A DNA stretch of 64,000 bases, taken from contig JARFIW010001369.1 in assembly GCA_036346225.1 (NCBI GenBank), forward strand, positions 3,910,001 through 3,974,000, in the 5' to 3' direction. Below the pieces are notes generated by a model. That model ran no database searches, was not told where the DNA came from, and was given only the letters and a program-made list of their open reading frames with translations. Source of the DNA: Platerodrilus igneus. Its lineage: Eukaryota; Arthropoda; Insecta; Coleoptera; Lycidae. Of this stretch, positions 10,725-22,039 are shown in pieces (position 1 is the stretch's first letter; the number at the start of each line of letters is the position of its first letter). The position numbers were made by a program, and so were the translations under genes.

Positions 10725-11450
10725 CGAGGCTTGTTCAATTGAAACCCATCTTTGGTTCGGGAAAAATTTATTGACAACTAAATTTACAAATTATTACCAC
10801 TACGATTAAGGCACATATCCCATTTCTTCGTCAACCTATGTATACCCTGCCTAAAGAAATCTTGTGGCTGCTGCTCGAAGAATTCTTTCACGGCGTTTTG
10901 TACTTCTTCGTCCGACTGAAAACGGTTACCTTCTAACGCTTTTTTCAGAAGCCCAAGATGTGAAAATCGCAAGGCGATAAATCGGGACTATAGGGTGGAT
11001 ACTCTAATATCCGCCATCTTTCGCTGCAGATTTTCTTTCACTACGTTAGCAACATGAGGTCGAGTATTGTCGTGAAGCAGAATGATACCACGTGAAAGCT
11101 TCCCTGGACGTTTTCATCTTATTGCATGATGGAGCTTGTTCAAAGTTTCAGTTTACAGGTTTGCGTTTTCATACACTGCTTGCATTCGTGTAGGAATTTC
11201 CAATGGTTGCAAACCTTCAGCACACAGATACTGAATGACCGCACGCTGATCACATTTGGTCGGATTGTTATCAACAAACGTCATTTCAAAGTCACAATAG
11301 GTACTTAAAATCGCTGTCAAATATATACGAGAAAAACTGACCAGTGGGAAATTTACAACCACCACCAACGTTGCATAATGTCGGTTGAGTGATTACAATT
11401 GTTTCCAAGGCTAACCTGACCAAAGATAGGTTCCAATTGAACAAGTCTCG
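10725..11450 (-). mobile_element. Internally deleted mariner-like transposon
   Basis: Left end TACGAGGCTTGTTCAATTG and right end (reverse complement) TACGAGACTTGTTCAATTG continue into an inverted repeat of over 30 bp, each side next to a TA dinucleotide, the mariner target. On the minus strand there is an N-terminal helix-turn-helix (RAVIQYLCAEGLQPLEIPTR, about 11,265-11,205), then directly the C-terminal catalytic part: LHDNTRPHVANVVKENLQRK (second Asp), YSPDLSPCDFHILG (third Asp), and DEEVQNAVKEFFEQQ. The middle, including the first catalytic Asp region, is missing: 726 bp against about 1.3 kb for a full mariner. Shifts are also present. It could be mobilised only in trans. Confidence 0.9.
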
Positions 11451-11944
11451 TAATTAACAAATATATGTTTATACTTTTTGTCACCCTAAAAACTGTAACT
11501 CTATTACGCCCGTCTGGGGCTCTAATGTCTGCTTCTCCAAATACAGTCGGTCTCATTGTCAACTCATTTTAGTTCCTCGATATAATCGCATATTTATGCA
11601 GTATACATTATTCCGTATAGGGATCAGTAACGCTACAGTTATTGTGTCCTCTCTACGTACACTTTAAGACCACAAAATACGAGTATACCTTAGAAGTTAC
11701 AAAACTCTACTTTTCTGTAGCAAACTGAACATATTTTCTTTTACTTTTAATGAATCATTTTTTTGCTTTCACTGAAGACCAAAGTGTTAAACTGAAAAAT
11801 TTCAATAAGTCAAGAAAAAATTCCTTGTTAATAATTAATGGTCATTTGCACAAATGAACAATACAAAACTAGCTTACAAGTGTTAAGCTGCAAAAGTATT
11901 AATAAATAACGTTAAAATCTAAGAGCTTTTAGCAACAAAATGAA
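11451..11944. other. No supported gene
   Basis: Low-complexity AT-rich sequence with no recognisable coding, repeats or RNA signals. Confidence 0.5.
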
Positions 11945-12055
11945 TGTTAATTAAAAAATATATTGTAACAAACATTTAGTTAAACATTTCACCGGTGAGG
12001 CGCCCAGTCGTCCCGGCGCCCAGTTAGTCCGACGCCCAGCTGTCCTTGCGCCCAT
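11945..12055 (+). repeat. GC-richer dispersed repeat, partner of 3215-3350
   Basis: Contains GGCGCCCAGTCGTCCC, GGCGCCCAGTTAGTCCG, ACGCCCAGCTGTCCTTGCGC: about three degenerate copies of a ~18-20-bp motif. It shares with 3215-3350, in inverted orientation, both this motif run and the adjoining AGTTAAACATTTC segment. It lies about 120 bp before the first recognisable Gag-like codons of the Gypsy relic at 12,170 and could be its LTR or leader. Confidence 0.5.
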
Positions 12056-12169
12056 AACTTGGTATGTGGTTCCGGGTGATATTTGTTAATTGTTAATTTG
12101 AGCTCTTGTTGGTATGCGTTTGGCATTTACTTACGTTTTTTAAATTCTCAGCTATTCTGTCGCAGTACA

Positions 12170-13489
12170 AAGATGTCCTCAACCAAGGCGGAACGGAAAG
12201 CCCATTGCTGACTACTACTTACTTTGTCCAATCTGCGTAGTGCTTTTGAGAATAAAAAAAATTTCGTCATTTTACGACCTTATCAGAGACGCCGGTAGCT
12301 TCTTCTGGTCTTGCTTATACTCCTAATGCGCAAATGAACTTCTTTTACTCACTTCAGAATCGGAATCGGACTGTGAACCAGAATCGGTCTACACTGCAAT
12401 TCCTATTTTTCTCTCTTCTTTCCATTATGGCCAACCAATGTCAAAATGGAATTTGAAATTTTTAGGCGACCCGGATACACTCTTGGGCCATACTTTTCTA
12501 GAAGGGGTCGAAGAATTTCAAAACGCTCGACATGGTTTCAGGCTTGAGTTATTCCAGCCCGTGGTAGACTTATTTGAATATAAATCGTTGCTGTGGTACC
12601 GCAGTAATCGAACAGGTTTTCGGATTGGAAGTCGTTGTCCAGCTTGCTTGTACAACATTTTGAGCCCCCAGATTACAAACGTCAACTATTTAGCGATATA
12701 TTGCGAAGAACCCAAGATCTTTCTAAGAGTGTGTCAAGTACCTATTCTGCATAACTGCAATGTCTCACCGTTATGGTAGTATGCCTGTAATGTGCGACTG
12801 GACATTATTTCTTGACATTTATCACTCTTCTATTTAATTCAGTGTGAATTCGTTGCTTCAACTGCGACCAAACTGGTCATGTTTCGATCCACTGTATTCG
12901 TCCGCAAATACTACATTGCTATGGTTGCGGTTGGAAATGAGTGAACCAACCCAACTGTCCTTCATGTAAAAATTCCTTACACCGACTTTAGAGTTTTCCG
13001 ACCGAGTTGATGACCATATGCCTTCTTTAATTTCGGTTTCTCCTTTACTGACCTCAACGAACAATCCGGATTGTTATTCTATTTCATAATTACTAATTCC
13101 CGTGGCGAAGAACGAATTTTTGGTCATTCTTTTACTGGTCTTTTAAATTCCGGGGCTACCCGCACTGCAAGCTTGCCGATAACTCCAAATGTACGATTCT
13201 AAGCTCCGTTTCCCTTCCTATAACTCTCCGAGATTCCGTAATTACCCTGGAAGTTTTTGTCAGCCCCAAAGTTTCATACCAGTTCGTTTTCGATGAAGAT
13301 TTTTGGAAATCCGTACACTTTGTTCCAAATTTTACGAATGGCTTGAAGACTTTCGCTTCTTCTTACTGTTTGGCCGCCATCAGCTCCGCTCCCACCCAAA
13401 TTGTCTTAAAACTCACTCCTGGTCAACAGCTCCGTTTAGATTCCCTAATTTCTACTGCTTTTGCTCGCGCTTGGTTGTACACTCTAGTA
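12170..13489 (+). pseudogene. Ty3/Gypsy Gag-protease relic
   Basis: Read + with many shifts: a short start MSSTKAERKAHC near 12,172, then decayed Gag, then a zinc knuckle FNCDQTGHVSIHC (about 12,857-12,895) followed by a second Cys-rich unit LHCYGCG ... NCPSC. Downstream is GLLNSGATRT near 13,135-13,165, the protease active site with the usual DSGAT decayed to NSGAT. It continues into a linker LTPGQQLRLDSLIST near 13,420 that resembles the segment before RT in several insect Gypsy elements. The relic stops at a SINE at 13,490. There is no downstream RT, so it was truncated before or by later insertions. Confidence 0.65.
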
Positions 13490-13784
13490 GGCGGCTCCGT
13501 GACGTACTGGTATGTGTGTGACTACTAGGCCCAAGGTCCTAGGTTCGAATCCCGACACGGTCCGCTTGAAAAATGTTAGGCGAGCATTTTTCACAAAAAT
13601 ACACCCTCTTTCGGATGAGAGGTAAAATGGAGGTCCCGTGTGTGAGTATTGTCACGCACGTTAAAGATCCCCACCTTGCTTGAAACTGCAAGGGTTCGGC
13701 AAAATTCCAAATTTTCCAGGTAAAAAAAAAAAACTCGCTTCCTGGTCAATGTAGTACCTTCGGTTGGAGCATTGGCAAATCACA
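13490..13784 (+). mobile_element. tRNA-derived SINE, copy A
   Basis: The tRNA-like head shows an A-box-like stretch (GTGACGTACTGGTATG) and a clear B box (GGTTCGAATCCC at about 13,532). The body contains CTTGAAAAATGTTAGGCGAG, GTCACGCACGTTAAAGATCC, AAGGGTTCGGCAAAATTCC and the end motif TACCTTCGGTTGGAGCATTGG. Five other copies occur in this window. There is no clear target duplication here. Confidence 0.85.
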
Positions 13785-13799
13785 TGTATTTAATGATAC

Positions 13800-14545
13800 T
13801 CCATTCTGCTGTTACTTCCTTAGTAGCAGAAATATTCCCGATGTGTTTCAGCCATTAGATTAACTTTTTCTCAAATCGTTTGTGGGCATCTATATCTTTT
13901 AGTTTATCAAATCAACGTACCTTTTTCGTACCTTTTTCCAATCTTTAAATTTAAGCGCGGCTTTTATAATTATTAGTTCAAACTCATCTGTAAGTAAAGG
14001 ATATCCCAAGTCATTATTTTCAATATCTGATTCCTGTTCTACTTCCTGTTCTGCATATGAATTCCCTACATATTCGTGCCATCTATCGACTTTCTCGATA
14101 TTTTCTTTAATGATGTCTCCTCACGCGCCTCTTCTACTTTTGCTATCCGCCTTTATATCCTTAAAATTCATTCTTATTAGTTTGTATGCTTCGTTAATCT
14201 ATAGAATTTACATCTGAGTTTGTGTCTCTTTGTTTCCCTGCTTCGTTTGGTCTGATTTTGTATTCTCGACTTTCTTCTATTAAATTCAAAATATCCTTTG
14301 TTATTCACAGTTTCTTATTATCTTTTACTTTATATCTCAGAATATTTCTGGTCGCCATGTCTAAGCTGAATTTAATGTTCCATTCTGCTTCTACTTCCTA
14401 AGCGCGGCCTTCGTAATTACTATATGTTGTGTGCAGTGTTTATATCTGTTTCTGTGTGGCTTCTAAGTTCTTTACTTGATTCCTAAACCGTTGTCTGACA
14501 AAAATGTAATCTATTTGATATCTCCTCATATTTCCTGACACCTTT
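13800..14545 (-). pseudogene. RTE-like LINE fragment, endonuclease-RT linker
   Basis: Minus-strand frames show a linker typical of RTE-type elements: KDILNLIEESREYKIRPNEA near 14,290, then a region reading as a W-H-E-Y-V-G-N segment near 14,075 (compare the RWxEYVxELY motif that precedes RT in these LINEs) and GYPLLTDEFELIIIKAALKF near 13,980. Frame changes and stops are frequent. The catalytic RT would lie to the left but is replaced by the SINE junction. Confidence 0.55.
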
Positions 14546-15749
14546 TACGTGTATTTTCTACTACAAATGCTATAATAACGAAACGGCAGTCTCGTTAACA
14601 AGCGCGCATTTATTTGCCTGTTTGCACATCGCAGTGAGTTCTTACACTTTGCCAACATGAAAAACGTGTGAAAAATATGCAGTGCCAAACATCTAGCCAA
14701 AAGTACTATGTTCAGAACTAAATGCTAAAAAAGTCAAATTTGTTATTTTATTAAGGATTCTGTATAGCACTTCGTAAAAATATCTCGAGATGATTTTCAT
14801 TATTAAATTATCAAGACAAACGTTTGTGGATTTGATTTCAAATACTTGATGGGGGTAGACCACTAGGGATATTTTGAATTATAGTTAGACCGCGCACTTC
14901 AAAAGTTTGGTCACTTCTGCTTTAAACCAGCAACGATAATATAATTTGTGTCCTGTGCTGGGCCACCCTGTTGAAAAGTAACGACAGATTTTCGAATAGA
15001 ATACAATAGAAAGTAATCTAACAAAGCTGTTTTGTATAAATAAGTACGTCAATGGACAGAAATTTAACACACGAAATCGATGTTGGGTATTCACCCTTTG
15101 TTTGTGGTTCTTACCATAATCGGATACAACAAAACAACGGTACATGAATGTTCCTGCTAGGTTAATAAAGGGTTAAATATATACGCATGTAACAACTTAT
15201 AATTATGAGATGTAAATCAAAATCAAGATTGGAATATATTTCAAAATTGTAATAGACAAGAAGGCGGTATTTAGAAGTGTGTAGGTGGGTTACGTTGAAG
15301 AAGAATATAAATGACAGTGTAACCCACCTCAAAATGAAGTGGAATATTTTTGTTTATGATTAATAGCTGAAAGAGAATGAATACTACGGATACACACAAA
15401 TTATATTGTTCACAGACCAGTAGGAGTTGAATGAGGAGGGTCGATTAAGAATTAACAAATTCACGCAGTAGTCGGACGATCTCGTACATTTAATTTATAT
15501 ACCAAATTATGAATGCATTAGGAGACTTATTTACTAAATTGATTTAGGAACGCATGCCTATTTGAGAAACTAGTAGAAAACAGAACAAAACGCAGTTCAA
15601 GAACGCATTTGAGGTACTTCCTAGCAAATCATCTTGATAGGCGTTTAGAGTTAATTTAAATTGAATGTTAGATGCCTTGGTAAATAAGGAAATTCTTGGA
15701 CAAGAATTTAAAATAAGTTAATTAAATATATGTATTTCAGCCAGTTAAT
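14546..15749. other. No supported gene
   Basis: AT-rich. An 86-codon minus frame at 14,885-15,145 has no recognisable motif. One notable hairpin is listed separately. Confidence 0.5.
15283..15329. other. Perfect 11-bp inverted repeat
   Basis: AGGTGGGTTAC at 15,283-15,293 pairs with GTAACCCACCT at 15,319-15,329, leaving a loop of 25 bases. This GC content is unusual for the surrounding AT-rich DNA. It could be the ends of a very small element or a transcript hairpin; nothing else supports a function. Confidence 0.5.
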
Positions 15750-15893
15750 TAACACTCTACGAGTAGGAATCTTAAATCTGAATGAACTTGTTAGTTTAGA
15801 AAGTGTAGAGGTAAGTAAGCTAGCGATAGATATTGTGGGTATAAGTGAGGTTCGTGGACAGAAGAAACGAACGTGTGATCAGGGGATTATCTA
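15750..15893 (+). pseudogene. LINE endonuclease N-terminus fragment
   Basis: Reads LRVGILNLNELVSLESVEVS then KLAIDIVGISEVRGQKKR on + (about 15,758-15,870), matching the first strands of the APE-type endonuclease of RTE-like LINEs (usual pattern xxxGTWNVRTL ... DIxGLSEVRW, with the catalytic Glu in SEVR). Stops follow directly, so only about 40 codons survive. Confidence 0.65.
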
Positions 15894-18480
15894 TTAAATT
15901 TTACAGTTTTTACGTTTAATTTTCGTAGCACCAAATTTTCCTGCAGAATTGTAAATAAGTGCTTCAATGACTATTTTTGGTTATTATAAATTCTTCTAAA
16001 CTAGGCAACGCGTTTACTCCGTGTTCTTTCACTATTTGAAGCTTGACTTTCATTCATCAAACCACATTTGGTTTCTCATTGGTAATACTAGTTCCTCTAG
16101 CTAAACATCTGTTTTGTATTCAAGCTTGAAAGAAGGCTGTTATCTAAAATTGATAGGTTATTATTGACATTGTTTCACTTTCCACTGTGTTTTAAAAATG
16201 AACACACAATTATTCTTTAGTAACATTTTCTGAAGCTTTTCATAAAACAAGTTACAAAATACTTTTTTAAAAATATTCCACTTGGGGTAACTATGGTATG
16301 TATGTATGGTGGTGAAAACTCCATAACATGTTCTGTTATAGCTGTTTAGTAATATAAGTTACAACAAACGCACCAAAGATCTTTGTGTTAAATTGTGCTC
16401 TATATTTATTATGAGCTTGCCTTATACCATTACTATTTATAAATTATTATTACTGAAAACTTTACAGTTAAAGAAATATTTTAAATAAAAGAAATTGCTA
16501 GAACCATTATATTTTTTGATTTATTTCTATGTTGCTTTTATTAGACTGGTTAACGTTCTGTCCTGATTTATTTGTTTTTACAGGTACTTTAATATTCTTT
16601 TATTTCGCTAGTTAGTTTGTGGTATCGCGTAACTACTACTACCCATCTCAATCTACAACGGTACCTAGCCAGATCATCATTCTGTTGTGTACCGGGTTTT
16701 ACCGTAACAGTAAAGGACAAGAAAAGTTAAGGTTTGTGATGAACAGAAAGATATGACAACAGGTAGATTTTATAAACAACACAGTGATAGAATTATTTAA
16801 TTGGAATTAATCACAGGCTAACCCAACTACAATAATGTGTAACAAGAGGAAGTATGGACAAATTTTTAGAACTATTGTTAATGCTTTTTAGTAGTATAAA
16901 TTATTACATACATAAATTGCGAATCAATTGTAGAAAAAATATTAAGTGCCACCCTGATTTGTACATAATTAACCCTAAGCTATACGATCCTGTACGAACC
17001 AATCCGAACCACTATTCTGTAGGATCTCGTGCCTAACTCAAAAGAGTGGTTGTCGTATATTGGACGTAGAAAGTTGTACATTAGAGACGTTCGTGTCGCG
17101 CCTTTACAATAGGTTACTTTGTCGCCCAAGTGCGTGCCGTGTTCGTTGTCGGCATTAAAACATTAGTGCTCCTCATTCAACTATGGTACATATAAGCTAC
17201 AGTCCTAACTGAAGATTCTGAAGAGTTGCAGCTATCGATCAAAACCAACTTGGTATTAAACTAGCTTTAGTTCGTGAGTTTTAGTCAGCAGAAAGTTATA
17301 TTTTTAATTTTTAACTGCGACAGCCGTAATAGCAAAAGAAATGCGAAAAATATGGAAGAGAAGTGGATAAATATCAGACAAAAAAATTATGTACTAGCAG
17401 AAATAAACGAGTTGGTCGAAACCCTTGGATAACAAATAAAATATCGGTTTAGGTGTGAACGCAAGAGATATAAAAACCCAAAGTTGAATTGGAGTGTATG
17501 TCTAAACAACTTCGAAATATAATAAATAGGAAATGTAAGACTACCATGTAGAAAACATAAATAAAAGGTGTTCGGAACTTGAAACCGAAATGATTGTTGA
17601 TAAGGTAAACATGCAAATAAAAAAGTAACAGTAAAACATAGATCACTAATTTATTAAGATGAAATAGAAAATATATGTACAGCAGTTAAGAAAAGGCTGA
17701 CCTTGATACCCGCATTACGAACGAACCAATAAGAACAGAACGAAACACTTGCTCGTCCGCATCATGAGGTAACAAAGAAAGGGAATAGCAAGAACAAAAA
17801 AAAAACGAATGCCACGCTAAACCTAGCCGGAGATGGGGTCTAAAGAACGAAACCACAGTACACACCAACCAATTCGCCTTCTTCGTCAAGCACATGTACC
17901 TGCAAGAATAATTAAACACAAAACGCACATAAAATATGACTCTAATAAATAATTTCTAATGGTTGGACGAGCAGAACAAAATTTAATTGTATGTCCTCCA
18001 CTCCTTTTTAAATACTGCTTATATCTAGTAACAAACAACTCGGATGGTGTTTTGAAACAAAAGAACTAGGCAACTTTACACCCCCTAAAATATTATCGCA
18101 TAATTTAGGAAAACAAACTAAACGGATTTAACCACTGTACTTAATAATGATATGTATTGGCACAGTAATCAATTAATACTAATCATATATACTTACTAAA
18201 TTTGTGCAGATCGAATTCGCTCTGATTAGATACTGAAAGATGTAAATACACAAAACTTACTCATATTGTTTCCATCCTACCATCACGAAATCCTGTCCTA
18301 TATAGAGGAGTGGGCGACATCCGCACCTATATTTATACACAACCACCAGAAATCACTCAATCCCCTCGGTCAATAGGAAAGCTCTGTTTCTATTAGAGCC
18401 AGAATGGGTCAACCAATTGGAATGCTCGCTTTTCCCAGCACTTAAAAAAGAGCGTTAACCATCTGACTTCACTTGACCTT
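15894..18480. other. No supported gene
   Basis: AT-rich sequence with small open frames only. A stretch around 17,400-17,610 has weak LINE-linker resemblance (NPWITNK) that I do not consider sufficient. No LTRs or TIRs recognised. Confidence 0.5.
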
Positions 18481-18485
18481 GCCTA

Positions 18486-18830
18486 GCGCTTCCACTAGCC
18501 TACGGATGGAGGGTAGTATAGCGATTCTACTAATTTACAACCAGTATCTCGACGCTTCCCCTAGACCGAGATAAATCGGAACGTGAAACCGGCGCGTACC
18601 CTACTTCGGGGAGACCTACAACTAGCACCCGAAGCTTCCACTAGCCCGGGGACCAACACCGTCGTCAAACTGGTACTTCCACTTGTCCGAGGAGACGCAT
18701 AAACAGCAACTCGTCGCTCCCCCTATTCCAAAATCCGACGAAACGTCAAACCGGCGTCCAATAGCCCGGGGAGACCCATAACCATCATCGAGCCGGTTCT
18801 TCAACTAGCATGGGGAGACGTGTAAGAATT
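18486..18830. repeat. Degenerate GC-richer minisatellite, ~41-bp period
   Basis: Related units begin at about 18,552, 18,593, 18,632, 18,673, 18,715, 18,755 and 18,797, with a weaker one at 18,486. Spacings are 39-42 bp. Shared core: a CTTCCACTAGCCCGGGGAGA-like start, then an ATAACCATCATCG-like middle and an AAACCGG-like end. Alternate units look more alike than neighbours (for example 18,552 and 18,715 both carry CGAAACGTCAAACCGGC-like ends), hinting at an ~82-bp higher-order unit. It stands out as GC-rich in AT-rich surroundings. No coding frame persists. Confidence 0.75.
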
Positions 18831-18844
18831 AAGAGAAAGACACC

Positions 18845-18985
18845 AAGCAGACGCTGACGTCCACATTACCGAGGCTGGCAACATCACTCCTGCACGGACG
18901 CTGTCCCAACCAGTCCACATACTCGAGGCTGCAAAACACCACCCCTACACCAACGCTGTCCCTGCAGACCACGACGACAACGAAC
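18845..18985. repeat. Short second tandem repeat, ~50-bp period
   Basis: Two and a half units: GACGCTGACGTCCACATTAC, GACGCTGTCCCAACCAGTCC, then AACGCTGTCCCTGCAG, with GAGGCTGGCAACATCACTCC and GAGGCTGCAAAACACCACCC in the same relative place. It follows directly on the 41-bp repeats but shares no clear unit with them. Confidence 0.55.
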
Positions 18986-18989
18986 GCCA

Positions 18990-20369
18990 GTGACACCGTA
19001 TTTATTATTAAGGATTAATGTCGAGTAAGAGTTGTTATAGGCACCGCCTCCCATCAGCTGACCATCGAAGGTAACAATATGTACAATAATACATTTAAGA
19101 TGTCGATTATCCGCGGATTCACCACGTTGAAGGCTCGGTTGCTACTTCCTAGCCAATAAACTTCTTCGACTTTCCTTTTTTATAATAACCTTTCATATGT
19201 CTATTCGTTACTAGTTAGCGAGTAATTGATTGCTTTCCGGCGACTGGCTAGCTTCTATCATTATTCGCACTTTGCACTCACTTGGGTTGGTTATTCTATT
19301 GAATAACATTCCTATTGCTTCTGTATTGAAACACGAGAAAGATGCGTGACTCCCTATAGTTTAATACATGGTTAATTTTTCCTCATGTAACATTGTATTT
19401 TATCATAAAGTTTGGTTTCTTCCCTAATATTTGTGGATTTCGCTAACTCATCGGCTCTTTCTTTGCATTTAGCAAAGTATAATAACCTTATTTCCATAGT
19501 GTCTTGTACATTGTAAACTATAGCTGTAATTGTTTCGATATATTATTAAACACAATGATTTCTAATGAAAGGTGTACAAAAGCCTTCTAATTTTATGGGA
19601 ACAATACGTAACATTGAAATCTGTTTTCCTATCTTTTGTGGATTTAAAATAATTTATGAACCTGAGTTACGTTCAAATATGTATTACACCGAGACAAAAC
19701 TACATTTTTGTGTTTTTCAGTTTATTACGCTTTATAAAACCAAAAATTTCTTGAAATGTCTTGCTTAATAAACATAATATCGGAATATACAGGGTACATC
19801 AACATTAATGTCCGTTTAAGATTCAGTTTCCTCATTTGGCATTAGGCTCTTATTTAACGTAAGGTCACCGCGTTACAAACTGGGAAAACTTCTGTCAGAT
19901 TTCACGAATGTGCTCTTGTGACGATACCAAAGAAAGTTGAAACTGACAGAACAATTAGTTTAATGTTACACGTAGAAGATTTTAACTCGCACTTTTACAA
20001 AAGAATGGAAAAAGTAGAAGATGAAATAGAAGACTAGCTTTGTTTTAGAAAAAAAATGGTGCAAGAGCAGCAGTTCCATATTTAAGATAATAAAAATAAA
20101 GTAGAATAAAGATAAATACTCCAATACACTTGGTTTAAAAATAATATTTGATAACGTCCAATGGAACAAAATATGAGAGATATTGCAAAGAATATAAAGA
20201 CAAACGTTATTGCAAATTCTATAAAAACAAAGAGCTAAGTCAAAATAGATGGTCTAACGAGGGAGGTAAATGTACCAGTCAGAAAAGAATGTTTTTATTT
20301 CTTTTACTTTCCAATTTATGCATAAAACAAAGCAATTGGGAAAATTAAAGAATAATTGATTACTGGAGT
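18990..20369. other. No supported gene
   Basis: AT-rich sequence. Small open frames only, with no recognisable motif. Confidence 0.5.
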
Positions 20370-20870
20370 AAAATGTAAACCGAAAAATACTTAGGATAGA
20401 ATTTGCGGAAGACAGCTAATAGCGCAATCCATATAGGAAACATATTAATTAGTAGGGTTACATTTTTAAGAGAGAGTTACAAAATGAAAATAAATAAAAA
20501 TAAAACCAAAGCAATGGCATACAGTAAATATAATAAATTGACTTTTGAATGTATAATTAGGATATGACAGATTTACCGAAGAACTTTGTTATACAGGATG
20601 TAGAACTACAAAGAATAGAGAAGTAAAAATGATATTTAAAGTACAGAACTGAGCTAGCAAAAAAAGCTACGCTACGTAAGTATAATTTGCTTACATCAAA
20701 CATAAATCGTAATATAAAAAAATTTTTTAGTATAGCGTTATATAGACTATGGAAGAAGCACAGGGTAGAAGGTTATACAGTAAAAAAAAAGAACCAACTG
20801 ATACACCATAACTTTCAACGTCCAAGACTAGTATTAACTACTAACGAACGGGAAAAGGTCAATGTTTGAA
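20370..20870 (+). pseudogene. RTE-like LINE reverse transcriptase fragment
   Basis: Weak but ordered similarity on +: a KYLG-like position near 20,380, KMKINKNKTKAMAYSKYNK near 20,483-20,540 (the segment after the catalytic DD motif in LINE RTs), and then KYNLLTSNINRNIKKFF near 20,680-20,730 followed by IALYRLWKK, which matches the LLTSKLNLNLRKK ... ALYG pattern of RTE-like elements. Numerous stops. Confidence 0.5.
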
Positions 20871-21140
20871 TTCGCAGCGACCGTGAGAGGAAACGTATGC
20901 GCGAAAACTAGAAGTAATTAAAAAATCAATGAGATAAATCGTCAGAGCTTTCTGATTCGTTCGAAACGCTCAGCTTAATGGGGAAACTATTGTTTCGCTT
21001 GTCAATAAATTGGTCCAAATAAACACAAAGAAGTTCTACGAACTCCTAGAAAATCACAAAGATCATTTGATACAAACCATGGGTATCTATACAGACGTTA
21101 TGTGGTATTTGTGATGGATACCCGAAAGCTATTCCCTACA

Positions 21141-21395
21141 TTTGTTTTTTCCAATGCTCCATCCGAAAGTACTACATTGGTCAAGCCGCGTGTTTTTTCC
21201 CGGGAAATTTTGAATTTTGCCTTGCCATTACCGACAACACCTACATACAGGACCTACATTTTACTTCTCAATCAAACGAGGGCGTATTTTTGTGAAAAAT
21301 GCTCGCCTACCATTTTTCAAGCGGCCTGTGTCAGGAATCAAACCCGGGGTTTCTGACTTAATTGTCATAGGCGAACCAACTAAGCGACGGGGCCT
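21141..21395 (-). mobile_element. tRNA-derived SINE, copy B
   Basis: Reverse complement of the family. It starts (3' end of the SINE) at CCAATGCTCCATCCGAAAGT, passes through TGTGAAAAATGCTCGCCTAC, and ends at the tRNA-like head with a decayed B box (GGAATCAAACCCGG on +). Diverged from the youngest copies; no certain target duplication. Confidence 0.75.
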
Positions 21396-21423
21396 CCTCA
21401 TGCAGTTAACCCCTAAATTTAAT

Positions 21424-21715
21424 TTTCCAATGCTTCGCTCGAAGATACTACATTATCCAGGTAGTGAGTTTTTTACCTGGAAATTTTGAATTTTGTCGAA
21501 CCCTTGCTATTCCAAGTAAGGTAAAGATCTTTAACATGCGCGACAACACTCACACGCGGGACGGACCTACATTTTACCTGTCATCCGAACAAGGGGGTAT
21601 TTTTGTGAAAAATGCTCTCCTAACATTTTTCAAGCAGTCCGTGTAGGGGGAATTAAACCTAGTACTTTGGAATCCGCAGTCATACGCGAACATATCTGAT
21701 CCATGCAACCGCACG
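21424..21715 (-). mobile_element. tRNA-derived SINE, copy C
   Basis: A second minus-strand copy beginning about 30 bp after copy B. It keeps GTGAGTTTTTTACCTGGAAA, AACCCTTGC, AAGATCTTTAACATGCGCGA, CACACGCGGGACGG and TTTTTCAAGCAGTCCGTGT, and ends in a decayed tRNA-like head. The two tail-to-head copies may be independent insertions into a shared target-like tail, or a duplication. Confidence 0.75.
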
Positions 21716-21802
21716 CCGAAAGCGATCCACTAGTAAGTATTAAATTTTTTCACAGCAAAAATACACTTCCGAAAGGAATACACCACTGTGGTAATACGTA
21801 CT

Positions 21803-22013
21803 TTTTTACAGTATCAAGGAGACTATAGAGTAGCTAAAAGCGTTGCGGGGGCGGCGGTGAAAAAGCGTGTGACGTATTTTGAGAAGACCTACACAAAAAG
21901 ACGCATGATCATATGCGTACTTACGTTACCTAAAACCTATTTGTTAAATATTAATTAAAGTATTTACGATTCCGAAAGCTGTTTATCTTTAAAGAAAATA
22001 TCCTAATGTTACA
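21803..22013 (+). repeat. Gypsy-3 5' LTR
   Basis: Pairs with the copy at 24,053. It ends in AATGTTACA and is followed by TT and TGGCGACG. It differs from the 3' copy by substitutions and short indels (GCGTTGCGGGGGCG here is shortened in the 3' copy), so the insertion is not recent. Confidence 0.75.
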
Positions 22014-22039
22014 TTTGGCGACGAAGGTCAAAGCATCGA

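Noticed and set aside
13500..13570. Functional tRNA gene
   Set aside because: A and B boxes are present, but the region cannot be folded into a proper acceptor stem and is fused to the SINE body seen in five other copies.
14885..15145. 86-codon minus-strand frame
   Set aside because: No recognisable motif and no supporting context.
17340..17620. Possible LINE linker fragment (NPWITNK, then basic residues) on +
   Set aside because: Only one short motif fits, the frame changes several times, and no RT or endonuclease motif is nearby.
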